The position numbers and the translations under genes are program-made. Of a stretch of 64,000 nucleotides of DNA, positions 24,001-33,918 are shown piece after piece. The stretch comes from Parasponia andersonii. Its lineage: Eukaryota; Streptophyta; Magnoliopsida; Rosales; Cannabaceae. The stretch's first letter is position 1; each line of letters starts with the position of its first letter. Below the pieces are notes generated by a model. It was not told the DNA's origin. It worked only from the letters and a program-made list of their open reading frames with translations, and made no database searches. The stretch is taken from contig JXTB01000017.1 of assembly GCA_002914805.1 (NCBI GenBank), positions 36,289 through 100,288 of the forward strand, in the 5' to 3' direction.

Positions 24001-25200
24001 TTGCTTACTCTACTAGTGTTTCTTCATCTTCAAATTGTGGAAAGAAATTGTAGTCATTTGTTTGAGAACCAAAGTCTCATTCACCTTCTTCGTCGAATAT
24101 TACATCTCAGTTGATGATTACTTTTCTATTGTTAGAATTGTACAACTTATATCCTTTGGAGTTGGTGTCGTAACTGATGAAAATGAACTTCTCGCTTTTA
24201 TCATCACGCTCGGTTCTATGTTCGTCTGGAATATACACGCTATGCTTCCAAAGACTCTTAAGTGGGAGATCCAAGGCTTTCTTCTGCTCCATGCTTCTTG
24301 TGGTGTCTTTTCCCACACTTTCTTGTTAGAGATCGATTGGACAAGTAAACTACACATGTAACAGCTTCTGCCCAAAACTCTTTAGTAGTAGTCTCTTACT
24401 TTTCAGCATGCTTAAAGCCATGTTGAGGATGGTCTGGCTCTTCCTTTCTACCACACCATTCTGTTGTGGGGATCTTGGAACGATTAAAGGTCGTCAAATT
24501 CTATTTGCTTTGTAGAATTCTTAGAACTTTTTTGAAGTGAATTCTCCTCCTCTATCAGATCTCATGGCTTTGATCTGAAGATCGCTTTCTTTCGTTACTA
24601 CAGCCTTGAACTTCTTGAAATCTTTAAAGACTTTTGATTTTTGCTTCAAGAAATAAACCCAAGTTTTTCTTGAGAAATCATTAGTAAAGAGCAAGAAGTA
24701 AGTGCTCTTATCAAAAGAACTTGGTTTGATAGAATTGTACACATCTATATGCACGAGCTCTAGTGGCTTCTGGGCTCTTGAATTCGACTCTTTTGAAAAA
24801 CTTTTCCTGAATTGCTTCCCAAGTAAACATCATTCACAAAGCTTATCAAGATGATTAATGCTTGGCAAGCCTCTCACCATCTCTTTCTTAGATAGTAGCT
24901 CTAGTCCTTCGAAGTTGAGATCCCCGAATCTCAAATGCAGTAGCCATGATGAATCCTTGTAATATACTTTGAGATATTTTGCCATATCATTTTGAATGTT
25001 CAATAAGAATATTCTATTTCTTGACATAGGCACCTTGGCAATCAAGTTCATATTATTATCTCTTATAAAAAGATTATAATCTTTCACATCATAGCTTTTT
25101 TTTAAGAGTTGTCCAAAACTCAAAATGTTTATTTTCATTGTGGGTACATAATAAACATTTGAAATAAATTGATATCCCATATTTTTCAAACAGATAAGAA
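24001..25200 (-). pseudogene. Ty1/copia integrase with GAG-pre-integrase domain, degenerate
   Basis: Minus strand. 25189-24830 holds the pre-integrase segment (VYYVPTMKINILSFGQLL and LLHLRFGDLNFEGLELLSKK). 24754-24521 contains the core with FTNDFSRKTWVYFLKQKS and MRSDRGGEFTSKKF, carrying the second catalytic Asp. 24375-24107 holds the downstream KKVWEKTPQEAWSRRKP and LRVFGSIACIF region. Stops separate the pieces. The order PR-INT-RT is diagnostic of Ty1/copia. Confidence 0.88.
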
Positions 25201-25500
25201 TTTTACCTTTTCCTTAAACCGCTACATTTGAATCATCATCGAAAGATACACTCACACTGATTGATTCATTAAGCTCCACAAACATTGATCAATGCCCACA
25301 TATATGATTGCTAGCACTGGTATCAAGATACCATGTGTTGTCTTGTCCTTCGTTGTTGTCGTTTTGTGCTAGTAGCACAGTGTCATTTTTTTCTCTTTTT
25401 TCTTCAACATAATTGACTTTCTCTTCAATTCTACTATTGGGTACTCTACGCTCTCTAATATATGGCCAAACTTGTGACAATTGATACATTCAACTTGAGA
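25201..25500 (-). pseudogene. Ty1/copia zinc knuckle and aspartic protease
   Basis: Minus strand. WYLDTSASNHICGH is the copia protease active-site region (normally DSGAS or DTGAS; here DTSAS). It is preceded at about 25440-25490 by a zinc-knuckle-like CHKFGHI segment lacking a clean CCHC spacing. Frame interruptions occur between knuckle and protease. Confidence 0.8.
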
Positions 25501-26450
25501 CTTCTCATGCCTCGAGTTTATTCGACCTCTATCACGACTTCTTATAGAGCTTTCTCCACTTTCGAAATTGTAGATATGATAATTGTGGTTGTTGTTGAAA
25601 TTCTAACCTTGTCCATGACCTTAACTTGTACCACGTCCTTGTCTTTGGGCTTGTCCTCTACCACAACTACATTGACTTCTTTCGTTACATTAACTATCTT
25701 CTCTCTCTGTGAGTTGTGTCTTGAGAAGCTGCTCCTTGAAATTTGAATTCTTCTTTTTCTTTTCCTCGTGAACTTGTAAAGAATCCAAGAGTTATTCTAT
25801 TGTCATGGCTCCCAAATCTTTAGTTTCTTCGATGATAGTAACAATATTCTCAAACTTTGGATCTAATAATCAAAGAATCTTTTTCATGATCGTAATATTT
25901 TCAAGTTTCTCACCATTTCTCTTCATTTGATTTGAAATGGCTAAAACTCTTGAAAAGTGGTGAGAAACTAACTCAGTCTTTATCATATGTAGTAAATCAA
26001 ACTCTCCCCGTAGAGTTTACAGACGGACCTTTTTAATATTTTCTTTTCCCTTATATGAAATTTGAAGTTTCTCCTGTGCTTCCTTAGCGGAGGTTGCACT
26101 AGAGATTTTCTCAAACCCTGTTATCATCTAAGGCTTGGTAGATGAGTAAGAGAGTTTTTTTGTCTTTCTTTCTTGAATCTTTTAAACTATACTTTTGTAT
26201 TAAGGATAGTGTTGTCTCATCCATAAGCTCTTCATAGTCTTTCTCCACTACTTCCCAAACATCGTATGCTCCAAGGAGGACTTTTATTTTGATAGTTCAA
26301 TTATCAAGGTTACTACCTTGAAGTGGTGGAACTTAAAAAGATGCTAAACTGATGGTAGCCAGAACTCTTACTAGAATGAGTTTTTGGAAATTTTGACTAC
26401 ACAAATGGATCTAAAACATCCAAAAATCTTAAGATTGACTAGTATATCAA
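25501..26450 (-). pseudogene. Ty1/copia gag (UBN2-like), heavily degraded
   Basis: Minus-strand fragments read LLGAYDVWEVVEKDYEEL and TTLSLIQKYSLKDSRKK near 26150-26280, typical of copia gag. Frequent stops follow. There is no continuous frame. Confidence 0.7.
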
Positions 26451-26640
26451 CTTGGTCAAAGTCAACGGTTAAAGTCAACCACTCAGTCAACAGTCAACGT
26501 TGGTCAACAGTTTGGTCAACGATGTGGTCAACAGCTCCGACGGTGCAGTCAACGACGCTATCTAATGACTTTGACGGCTTGATTAACAACTCTAACGGCT
26601 TGGTCAAACAACTTTGACAGCTCAGTCAAACGACTTTGAT
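26451..26640 (-). promoter_or_regulatory. Cluster of W-box cores in the copia leader
   Basis: On the minus strand (element sense) the motif TTGAC[C/T] occurs 12 times in about 190 bp, and two more TTGAC lie on the plus strand. TTGACY is the core site bound by plant WRKY factors. The cluster sits about 0.3-0.5 kb inside the element from the 5' LTR. Binding is inference; the enrichment is seen directly. Confidence 0.55.
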
Positions 26641-26910
26641 GGCTCAGTCAAACAGCTCTGACTCGGCTTAACTCAATGAGTGTCTCAGTTGTAGCAACAA
26701 ACTTTTGACGACTTGTTCAGACTCTGATTGGGCTGATTTTTGCGATAGCATCTTCGTCTCGTCGAGCTCTTTGATTTGATATGTAATAGTAGTATGTTTG
26801 AAATAAATGAATAATACTCTCAATCTCAATAATTCTTTTTTGATGTGGAAGATTAGTCAAAGCTGCAACCACAAAGCATACTTAGAATTTCAAAAGAACT
26901 GATAATCTCA

Positions 26911-26921
26911 CTCTGATACCA
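26911..26921 (-). other. Primer-binding site of the copia element
   Basis: Minus strand reads TGGTATCAGAG, three nt from the 5' LTR edge at 26925. Confidence 0.88.
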
Positions 26922-26924
26922 CTT

Positions 26925-27392
26925 TATTGGAAATAAAACAGGCTTTATTATTCACTCAAATATTATTATAAGAGAAAATTATCAACTTCACTCTTCAAGC
27001 TTACTTATTCACTAAAAGCTATACTTCTTTCTCTCTTTTCTTCGTTCTTAGAAATTTTGCTTCTTACTTGATGCTTAGAACTCAAATGAGGAGAGGTATT
27101 TATACTACATGAGAAACAAGGAGAATATCACAAATAAATAATTACAAAAATCCTTAAGCCACACATATTTTCTTCTACACACTTCTAATAATAATCTAAG
27201 TAATCAAATAATTTACATACAAAAAACTAATATCTAGCTAACACTAGAAGATTCTAGGTGAAAGGTTTCTTCAATTTAGACTTGTACTTCTTCTTTTATG
27301 AGGTTTGTACTTAGGCTAACTCTAACTTATTGGGTCTTATGTTGATGGGTCTAGAACACTTCTTATAGGTTTAAACAAGTTTATTTTCAACA
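26925..27392 (-). mobile_element. 5' LTR of the Ty1/copia element (468 bp)
   Basis: Same length and sequence family as 21824-22291, with scattered substitutions, and ends TTTATTTTCAACA. Its inner terminal TG is mutated to TA. The flanks TAATT (21819-21823) and CAATT (27393-27397) agree in 4 of 5 bases, a slightly decayed target-site duplication. Complete element: 21824-27392, 5569 bp. Confidence 0.9.
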
Positions 27393-28240
27393 CAATTTAC
27401 TGTAATTAAATATACTTTTGGTCATAACAACAAATTTCATTACCACATATATAAGATTGAAGCCAAAAGTACATCAGTGATATGACTAAATTCTATCTTT
27501 CTTCTAGTCACAAAAAAATTTTAAACTACAATTAAACATCATTTTCAATCATATAAAAATTGTTATCATTAAATGGTGACATTTTTTGTAGTGAAATTTT
27601 CTAAGTCCTCCGAGTTCTAGGACATCTCCTATAAATTTGTAATGTTTGATCACGTACGATAGTGTCGACTGTACACATTCTTTTGATTAAAAATATAAGG
27701 CATGTTTAATTTAGGGTTCGAATTCCATATCAAACGTGTCTAGTTTCTCTTTATTTCATAAACGATAACCAGATACGTGTAAAGTTATTTTTCTCAAAAA
27801 TGTTTACAGTGAAAAGTGTACGTTTGAGTTCTTGAATCGTTCTGGAATCTCTTAGCTCTATTTTAAACATATTTTCTTGGAAACTAAAATGATAGGTTAA
27901 AGATCGCCAAAAAAAGTCAAAAAAACACTTAATCATCCACAGTAATATTTTAATTGACTAAGGAAAGAATAAATCAAGAAACTCACTGAGATAAAGAAAA
28001 ATAAAACATAAAAATAAAATCAAACAAACTAATTAAAGACCATTTTCCATGTTAGTTCAAATACTGCCCAAAGACGAGCAACTAAAATAAAATGAAAAAT
28101 TGCTAAATATGACGATATCTTTTCTAGAACTTATAAGTTAAATAATATGGTATTTTAGGTGGCAACCAATAAATGGAGGGGGGGGAAAAGTCTACATTAA
28201 TTATAATTTTCAAATAATTTCTTAATGAAAATAAAGTATT
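27393..28240. other. Intergenic; possible CACTA-like end and upstream flank of the GLP relic
   Basis: TTTTTTGTAGTG at 27582-27593 reads CACTACAAAAAA on the minus strand, resembling CACTA transposon termini. 27740-28190 resembles the DNA upstream of GLP-B3 (about 48540-49330): both contain a GTTATTTTTCTCAAA patch and an AAGACCATTTTCCAT patch. Confidence 0.5.
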
Positions 28241-28474
28241 CCCAATAAATACTAAGATGACCACTGAGAATAAAGTATTACCGTGTCTTATTGTCTGCTA
28301 CATACAAGCTAGAGCACCGCCTTTTCAGAGTATTCCCATCTATAAATAGACGTTTTGCAGTGTAAGATCTCTCAATATTAATCTTGAGTACTCGAGCAAA
28401 ATATACATACTTGTCTATACATGTTATATAACACACATAAATCTATATATATCCACGAGAAGGGCCTCCACTAT
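28241..28474 (+). pseudogene. GLP relic (GLP-Bψ): promoter and destroyed start
   Basis: TATAAATAG at 28341-28349 sits in CCCATCTATAAATAGACGTTTT, nearly identical to the GLP-B3 promoter at 49529, and the upstream segment (ACTAAGATGACCAC) also matches B3. About 110 bp downstream, where B3 has ATGAAGGGC, this copy has ACGAGAAGGGC, so the start codon is lost and the frame is disturbed. Similarity stops at 28474, where an LTR-like sequence (TGTAAAACCCC) begins. A matching exon 2 scrap lies at 33366-33510. Confidence 0.75.
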
Positions 28475-28765
28475 TGTAAAACCCCTTAGTTTCATAAGGG
28501 TATTTTAGTCTTTTCACTATTAAAAAATAAATAATATTAATAAATTATTTAAATTCGAATTTGAGTTTATTTGAACGAATTTTCAAAAAAATGTGGACTA
28601 AACAGCAATTTAGAGGACTTGAATGAAGAGATTCTTGAACCAGGGGTTTAAGAGCAAAGTTCAACACCCATTAAAAGGGTGACATACGCCCAAAAACAAA
28701 TTCCCCCAGCTCCTCTCTCGTCTCACCCGATCTATCTTTTCTCCCTTCGGTGACGACAGACGCTA
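28475..28765 (+). mobile_element. Fragment of a gypsy LTR start
   Basis: TGTAAAACCCCTTAG resembles the start of the LTR family seen at 18563 and 39930 (TGTAAAA[T/A]CCC). It breaks the GLP relic exactly at its edge and is itself cut at about 28763, where Tat-like sequence starts. No matching LTR end or duplicate of the flanking ACTAT was found. Confidence 0.5.
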
Positions 28766-30898
28766 CTAACAGAGCGAATCGACAGTTGTCTGGTCATTAG
28801 TGATGACTGCCAGTTTTGGTAGATTCCGCTTCCCTCCAACTCCAGACAAGCTCGACCACGTCTTCGTCAAGGATGAAAAAGTCGAATTCCGAATGCTCGC
28901 AGAAGATGTTATATATAATGGTCGACGAGGCGATGTCACTGGCTTTTTCTTCAAGCTCCTTAACTTCAGTAGCCTTGAACTCTTCAATAGCCTTGTGAGC
29001 CGCCTCTGTTGTCGCCTCCTTCATACGATCCGGATGCTCGGAGAAGGTCTTCTCAAGTTCTTTAATTTTCTCCTCGAGCTTCTCTTTTTCGAGCTTTTCC
29101 TTGGTCAGATCCTCGTATAGCTATTGATTCTTCAGAGCGAAGGATTTTTTCTCTTCCTCGTGAGCCTTCTCCAAATCCTCGAGTGCTTGGATTATTTCAT
29201 CAACTTTTTCAGCCTTTTCAATACATTCGAGGACCGGGTCATGCATCAAAACAGCAGCTGCAGCGGTCTGAAAATATAACACATCAATACCAGGAAAAAA
29301 ATCTTTGAAGAGGGAAAATAAAAGATGCTTACATTTGCCAGCATCCTCATCGAAGGACTGAAGGCAACCTTAGTTGATCGTCGCTTCATCCTTGCCTAGC
29401 CATCTTCAGAAGTAAAGTGATCGATGAAGGTTGCGCTCATACTAGCCTTCTCCGGCAATTGATTGAGGAATGCGAACAGCTCTTCATCTTTATCAACTTG
29501 GTTCGATTCCGAAGAAGTAGCAGTCTCCTTTGATGGATCATGATGGCTCGTAGTTTGAGGCTGAGGAGGAGGCGAGCTTGTCGGGATATCCTCGAAGGCG
29601 ACTTTTCGTTTCTTGGAAGTGTCGATCCTCTCTTTCCCTTTTGATGACGATGGAGGTGTGCTCTCTGGCGTCTTGGACTTTGCCATTGACCCCAGAGTGG
29701 AAGGCGGTGCTCGTAGTCTGCGGCCGATAACTATTTCTATACAAATATATGAGTCACCATGCGAGGTGACATAATACGGTAATAAGAAAAAAGAAGAAAA
29801 AAATAATTACCTTCTTGCTATTGAGAAATTGGTAGTAATACGGTCGTAGGGGTGGCAGGTGCTTTTCGCTTCCTAGGTTTGGAAGATGAGGCACTCTTTT
29901 CCTTCTGCTTTCTCGGTTTCTTCTTCTTCGAGCTCGAGGGTCTGATCGAACAGACAGTAGAATCCGGGAAAGCGGCTCCCCTTGGAAGCAGTCCGCAAGT
30001 GACTAAGTTCTTGGACGTCCCAAGCTTTTTCCAATCGAATTCTTCAATTGGAAGTTCATTTATTCTGTACACCCTTGCAAGCTGTTCTCTAGAGAGTCCT
30101 GACCATTCTCTATTATCTGCGATTACATATGAGTGCGATCAAAATAATATACTTATGAAGAGAAGGCAATAAGCTGAAAGTTATCTACCAGGGTTTTGAA
30201 ATAAGCCGTTATCCGCATAATCAAAGTGGAAAAATAGATTTTTCCATTTGTCCATATTGTTGTGGACCCCGTAGATAGTTTTTATGGCTTAGTTCGATCA
30301 CTTGCTCGCATAGAAGAAGTTGAAGTCTAATAGGTTTTATTTTGCTTGGTTTTTCTTTAGGAGTGGGGGTTTCTAAACCTAATTTATGGTAAAGTATGTA
30401 CAGACCTACCATATATCTATATGTATTTAGAATTTTTTGGAAAGGGATGACCCCATAGTAGTCAACGATTGATTTTATGTATGGATAAAGTGGGAGGTGG
30501 ACACCACATTTGAGAACTGCTTCAAATAATAAGGCAATTCCGCGAGGTAGTGTGTGTGGTCAATTGAACTCCATGGGAAAGTGAAGAGGGATGGCGATCT
30601 TGTAGTTATATATGATCTTGCTGAGCCTGTTTGTTGTGCAGCTCGTCCTTATATTGATACATGATCAATTCCCCTCCACATATTGGTAACCCATTACGAA
30701 TGCAGGGGCATCTCTGATATGCTGAGGCCACTGGTCCTGAGGGAGGTCATCTATGCGAGGACTATTTTGCCTGACCCCGGTTATCTCTACTTCGGTAACT
30801 AGCTCAAGATAATCTTCAAGGTTTATGGAGCTAACACTCGAATTAGAAGATTCTCCTGAGAATGCATTCCCTTCCCTAAAATCTTTACTACTAGACAT
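28766..30898 (-). pseudogene. Antisense ORF of a Tat/Retand-like element (Transposase_28 / 'putative gypsy type' family), interrupted
   Basis: Opens at the ATG 30898-30896 (MSSSKDFREGNAFSGESS). The conserved domain follows with IALLFEAVLKCGVHLPLYP and YMVGLYILYHKLGL, then WKNLFFHFDYADNGLF, then RINELPIEEFDWKKL. The C-terminal part is Lys/Glu-rich coiled coil ending CEHSEFDFFILDEDVVELV. In-frame TGA codons near 30665 and 30557 and frame changes before 30200 disable it. Intron-like gaps with GT-AG ends are visible on the minus strand at 30117-30187, about 29725-29812 and about 29268-29333. The downstream polypurine tract and LTR (31913 on) read on the plus strand, so this ORF is antisense to its host element, as described for Ogre/Tat retrotransposons. 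Function of these proteins is unknown. Confidence 0.72.
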
Positions 30899-31912
30899 CT
30901 GAAAAGAAATACGGATGGGTTTAGTCCTATGCAAGCCTCAAGGATCTTCACTATATGCAAGCAATTTTGGGGGTCCATTCTGGATTGCATTAACAAGCAG
31001 CTCATCGGATTTTTTCTAATCGGTCTAAGGATTCATAAAAATTGTTCGAGCAGTTCGTCAAAAAAAAAATATATAAATAGGGTTTCAGATCCTAAAAATT
31101 CTTTTACGAGTTCGTCTCTATTAATCGTCTAAAAGAAAGTATTCTATAAACTAAGGGGACTTGAAAGATTCTCATTTCAGTCCATCTGAGTGTGGGACGG
31201 ATTTTTATTCAGGACATTTAGGCTCTACAATTTGTTTCAATTTCTAGAAATAAAATATGTAAATGAGTTTTCTGGACAGAGAACAATAAGAGAGAGAGGA
31301 TATATGCTAACCTTTCTTCGAAGACAGAGGGATCGAGATGTAGTCTAAAGGATTGCGGAGATAGTTTCGTCGAAGAAGAGGCTGAAAGTTGTACGAGCTG
31401 AAGAACAAGGCGACGCTGAAAGGGTTGCTTTATGAATGCTTCGGGTTTCGAGAGAGAGAAACAACAGACGATAGGGTTTTTTATTGTTTTTTTGAAGAGG
31501 AGGCGGATCGATTTTCGATATATTTATGTCTCAGGCATTGCCAAATCATAGCCGTAGATCAAGGTATTTAATTTTCAGATCCAAAGGCTGAAGTTCATGC
31601 GGGATTTAATTTTCCGAAATTAAATCGGTATCTTTTCAAAATTTGAAACAACTCGATTTAAGACAATAACTGGCGTCATCGCTATCATTGTGTCTGCTCA
31701 AAGAACGGAAAAGTCTCCTCGAGTTTTGCTATTCTTCTGAGAAAAAGTAACACGTGGTTTTATCTATCAGAAAAAGGTACACGTGATCTTGAAAATGTGA
31801 GATTTGAGATCTAGCGACTCTTCGAAAGATCTCAAGTCTAAGTCATGACATTGCATTTTTTAGGCTTGTACTTATAATAAAAGGAAGCTCCATTTTGTCC
31901 TAAAGAACTAAT

Positions 31913-31925
31913 AGAGTTGGGGGGC
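31913..31925 (+). other. Polypurine tract before the Tat-like 3' LTR
   Basis: AGAGTTGGGGGGCA directly precedes a TGTTGTGCG LTR-like start at 31929, the usual plus-strand priming arrangement of gypsy elements. Confidence 0.6.
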
Positions 31926-31928
31926 AAT

Positions 31929-32500
31929 TGTTGTGCGATCTAAAAACCTATATGTTGGTCAATGCCAAAAAGGAAAAAGTTGACCAAGTGGACGTGTCAG
32001 GTCGCATGAGTAAGATTAAGTACGACCTCCTCCGTAAGAGTTAAGTGCGACCTCCTCCGAAAGGATTAAGTATGACCTCTTCCGAAAGAGCTAAGTGCGA
32101 CCTCTACCGAATAAGTTTCCGACCTCCTCTGAACGAGTTAAGTGCGATCAGAATAAAAAGGAAACTAGACTAAGTTTCGTCAAACGGGTAACCTATAAAT
32201 AAAGGAAAACAAAAGTTTCTCTTTAAAGATCGACCAGTCATCTCATTTAAGTTATTACCCAGTTATATTGTTACTCAAATTGTATTTTCTAATTAAACAG
32301 TTATCCATTCTCACAAGTTATCCTCACCTATATAAAAAGAGTTCAATGCCGTTGTATGGGATCTTTGGAATCTTTTTTGGATCTTTTCGAATCTTTTTTG
32401 GATCTTGGATCTTTTTTGATCTTTTGGGAACTTTTTAGACCTTTATTTCTTTTTTCCAGACAACACACATTTTGAGCTCTAGGAATTCCAGCCTTGAAAC
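31929..32500 (+). mobile_element. 3' LTR of the Tat/Retand-like element (right end uncertain)
   Basis: Starts TGTTGTGCGATC after the polypurine tract. It contains a 25-bp tandem repeat array (32017-32155) and TATA-like CCTATATAAAAAG at about 32329. A TCTTTTTTGGA-type simple repeat occupies 32355-32440. The right boundary and target-site duplication were not found, and no 5' half of the element is present. Confidence 0.5.
32017..32155 (+). repeat. 25-bp tandem repeat array
   Basis: Units beginning TAAGT[A/G][C/T]GACCTC start at 32017, 32042, 32067 and 32092, an exact 25-bp period, and then decay to about 32155. Confidence 0.88.
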
Positions 32501-33365
32501 TTAACAGAAATTCTTGTAATTTTCCAGAAAATAGTGAAAAACAGTGGACGTTGGCTTATCTTTTTTGGGACTGAACTACTATAAAATTCTTGTCTCTTTA
32601 TTTGCTTCGATTGATTAACTTTTTTTACACATAAACCATATCTTGCAAATTCCCAAATTTATTATTGACAAAACTTCCGTCGTCAGTTTGTATATACTTA
32701 CTATATTGAATTGGAATTGGATTGGGTACAAGTTCAAAAGTACAATGTCTTATTGGATCGATTTGGATATGAATATTTTAAAAATCCAATATGTAACCAG
32801 TACAATTCAATGTATATCCGTGCACTATAAAATAATTAGCTATATATAGATTGTAATTGGTATATTTCTTTATTTCGTTGGGGAAAATTTTAAATTTATC
32901 TTTTATTGCACTTTCATTTATGTTTGTGTGATTGTGGTAACTTTGCTTTTCACAGTAGATAATAACTGTGGTTGTTATTTTTACTGTAGTTTCGTGATAT
33001 ATTGTTAATGTTAAAGTTCTAAATGTTTGTCTTAGATAAGAGCCAGGCCCGTGCCCAAATGCTCCAAAAAGCTGTAAGCATCACTTGTTTTTTTTTTTCC
33101 CTGCACCTTGGTGATAGTGTTGTTTTTTTTTTAAAAATAAATAAATGAATGGTATTAGCTAGAGAACCTCTAAAACAACTTATTACGAGAAAATCTCCAT
33201 TTTTTATTTTTAATTCATATATTTGAACTCTGGAGTAAAAATCTTTTTTTTTTTTTAAATGACAGTGCTACCATACCAACTACGAATATGATAAATTTTT
33301 GTTAGGTGTTTGATAATTTTTAATTTAATACTAGTTACTAATAAATTAACATATCTACTATGATC
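32501..33365. other. Intergenic, no gene recognised
   Basis: AT-rich with T-runs near 33090 and 33245. May include remains of the GLP-Bψ intron, since an exon 2 scrap follows. Confidence 0.5.
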
Positions 33366-33510
33366 AGCAGTTTTCGTGAATAATTATTAATTAACGCCGG
33401 CGATTTCTTCTCAGACCTCTCAATATTCCGTAAAACACCAACAATCTATTAATGGGGTCCGATGTGACTACCGTGAACGTACGTTTGCGCACTCGGCCTC
33501 AAGTTCAATA
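33366..33510 (+). pseudogene. GLP relic (GLP-Bψ): exon 2 fragment
   Basis: Begins CAGTTTTCGTGAAT, comparable to the exon 2 start CAGTGTTTGTGAAT of the intact genes. After a small deletion it continues with GATTTCTTC, AATATTCCGTAAAACACC and GGGGTCCGATGTGACTACC, aligning to GLP-B3 at about 50066-50150. Similarity ends near 33510. It lies about 280 bp upstream of the GLP-A2 TATA box, consistent with the neighbouring gene of the first A+B block. Frame is lost. Confidence 0.75.
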
Positions 33511-33792
33511 GTAAGAGATATATATTAACAATTAATAATGACGGCCACTACCATTATATGCAACACTACCATTATATGCAACATATATGTTAGTTCATTG
33601 CTGGAAACCAATAAGCACGGGGAACTTAGATAAATAATATCTATGTTTTAGTGGTTGAATAATGGCATTTTACCTTCACATTTATATCAACAAGTACTCG
33701 ATAGTACCCATTGAATAAAATGTACTAATTAATCTCTTTTTGTGTAAAATTATTATATAATAGTACATAGTTACCTCTCCCTAGTCCCTATC

Positions 33793-33801
33793 TATAAATA
33801 G
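33793..33801 (+). promoter_or_regulatory. TATA box of GLP-A2
   Basis: TATAAATAG, 126 bp upstream of the ATG, within the same core promoter as the other array members. About 240 bp of upstream sequence also aligns to the GLP-A1 promoter. Confidence 0.8.
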
Positions 33802-33918
33802 AAGTATTTTAGTGCAAAGATTAATCTCATTCCGCTCTTAAGCAATATATATATACACACACACAGCATATATAATTACTTATAGTGATATCATTTAATG
33901 ATATAATATATTTCAAAG

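Noticed and set aside
28797-29120. Plus-strand open frame of 106 codons
   Set aside because: It is the complement of the coiled-coil coding region of the antisense Tat-like ORF, which has recognisable domains on the minus strand.
32017-32155. CRISPR-like array
   Set aside because: The 25-bp units are contiguous with no unique spacers, in a plant LTR.
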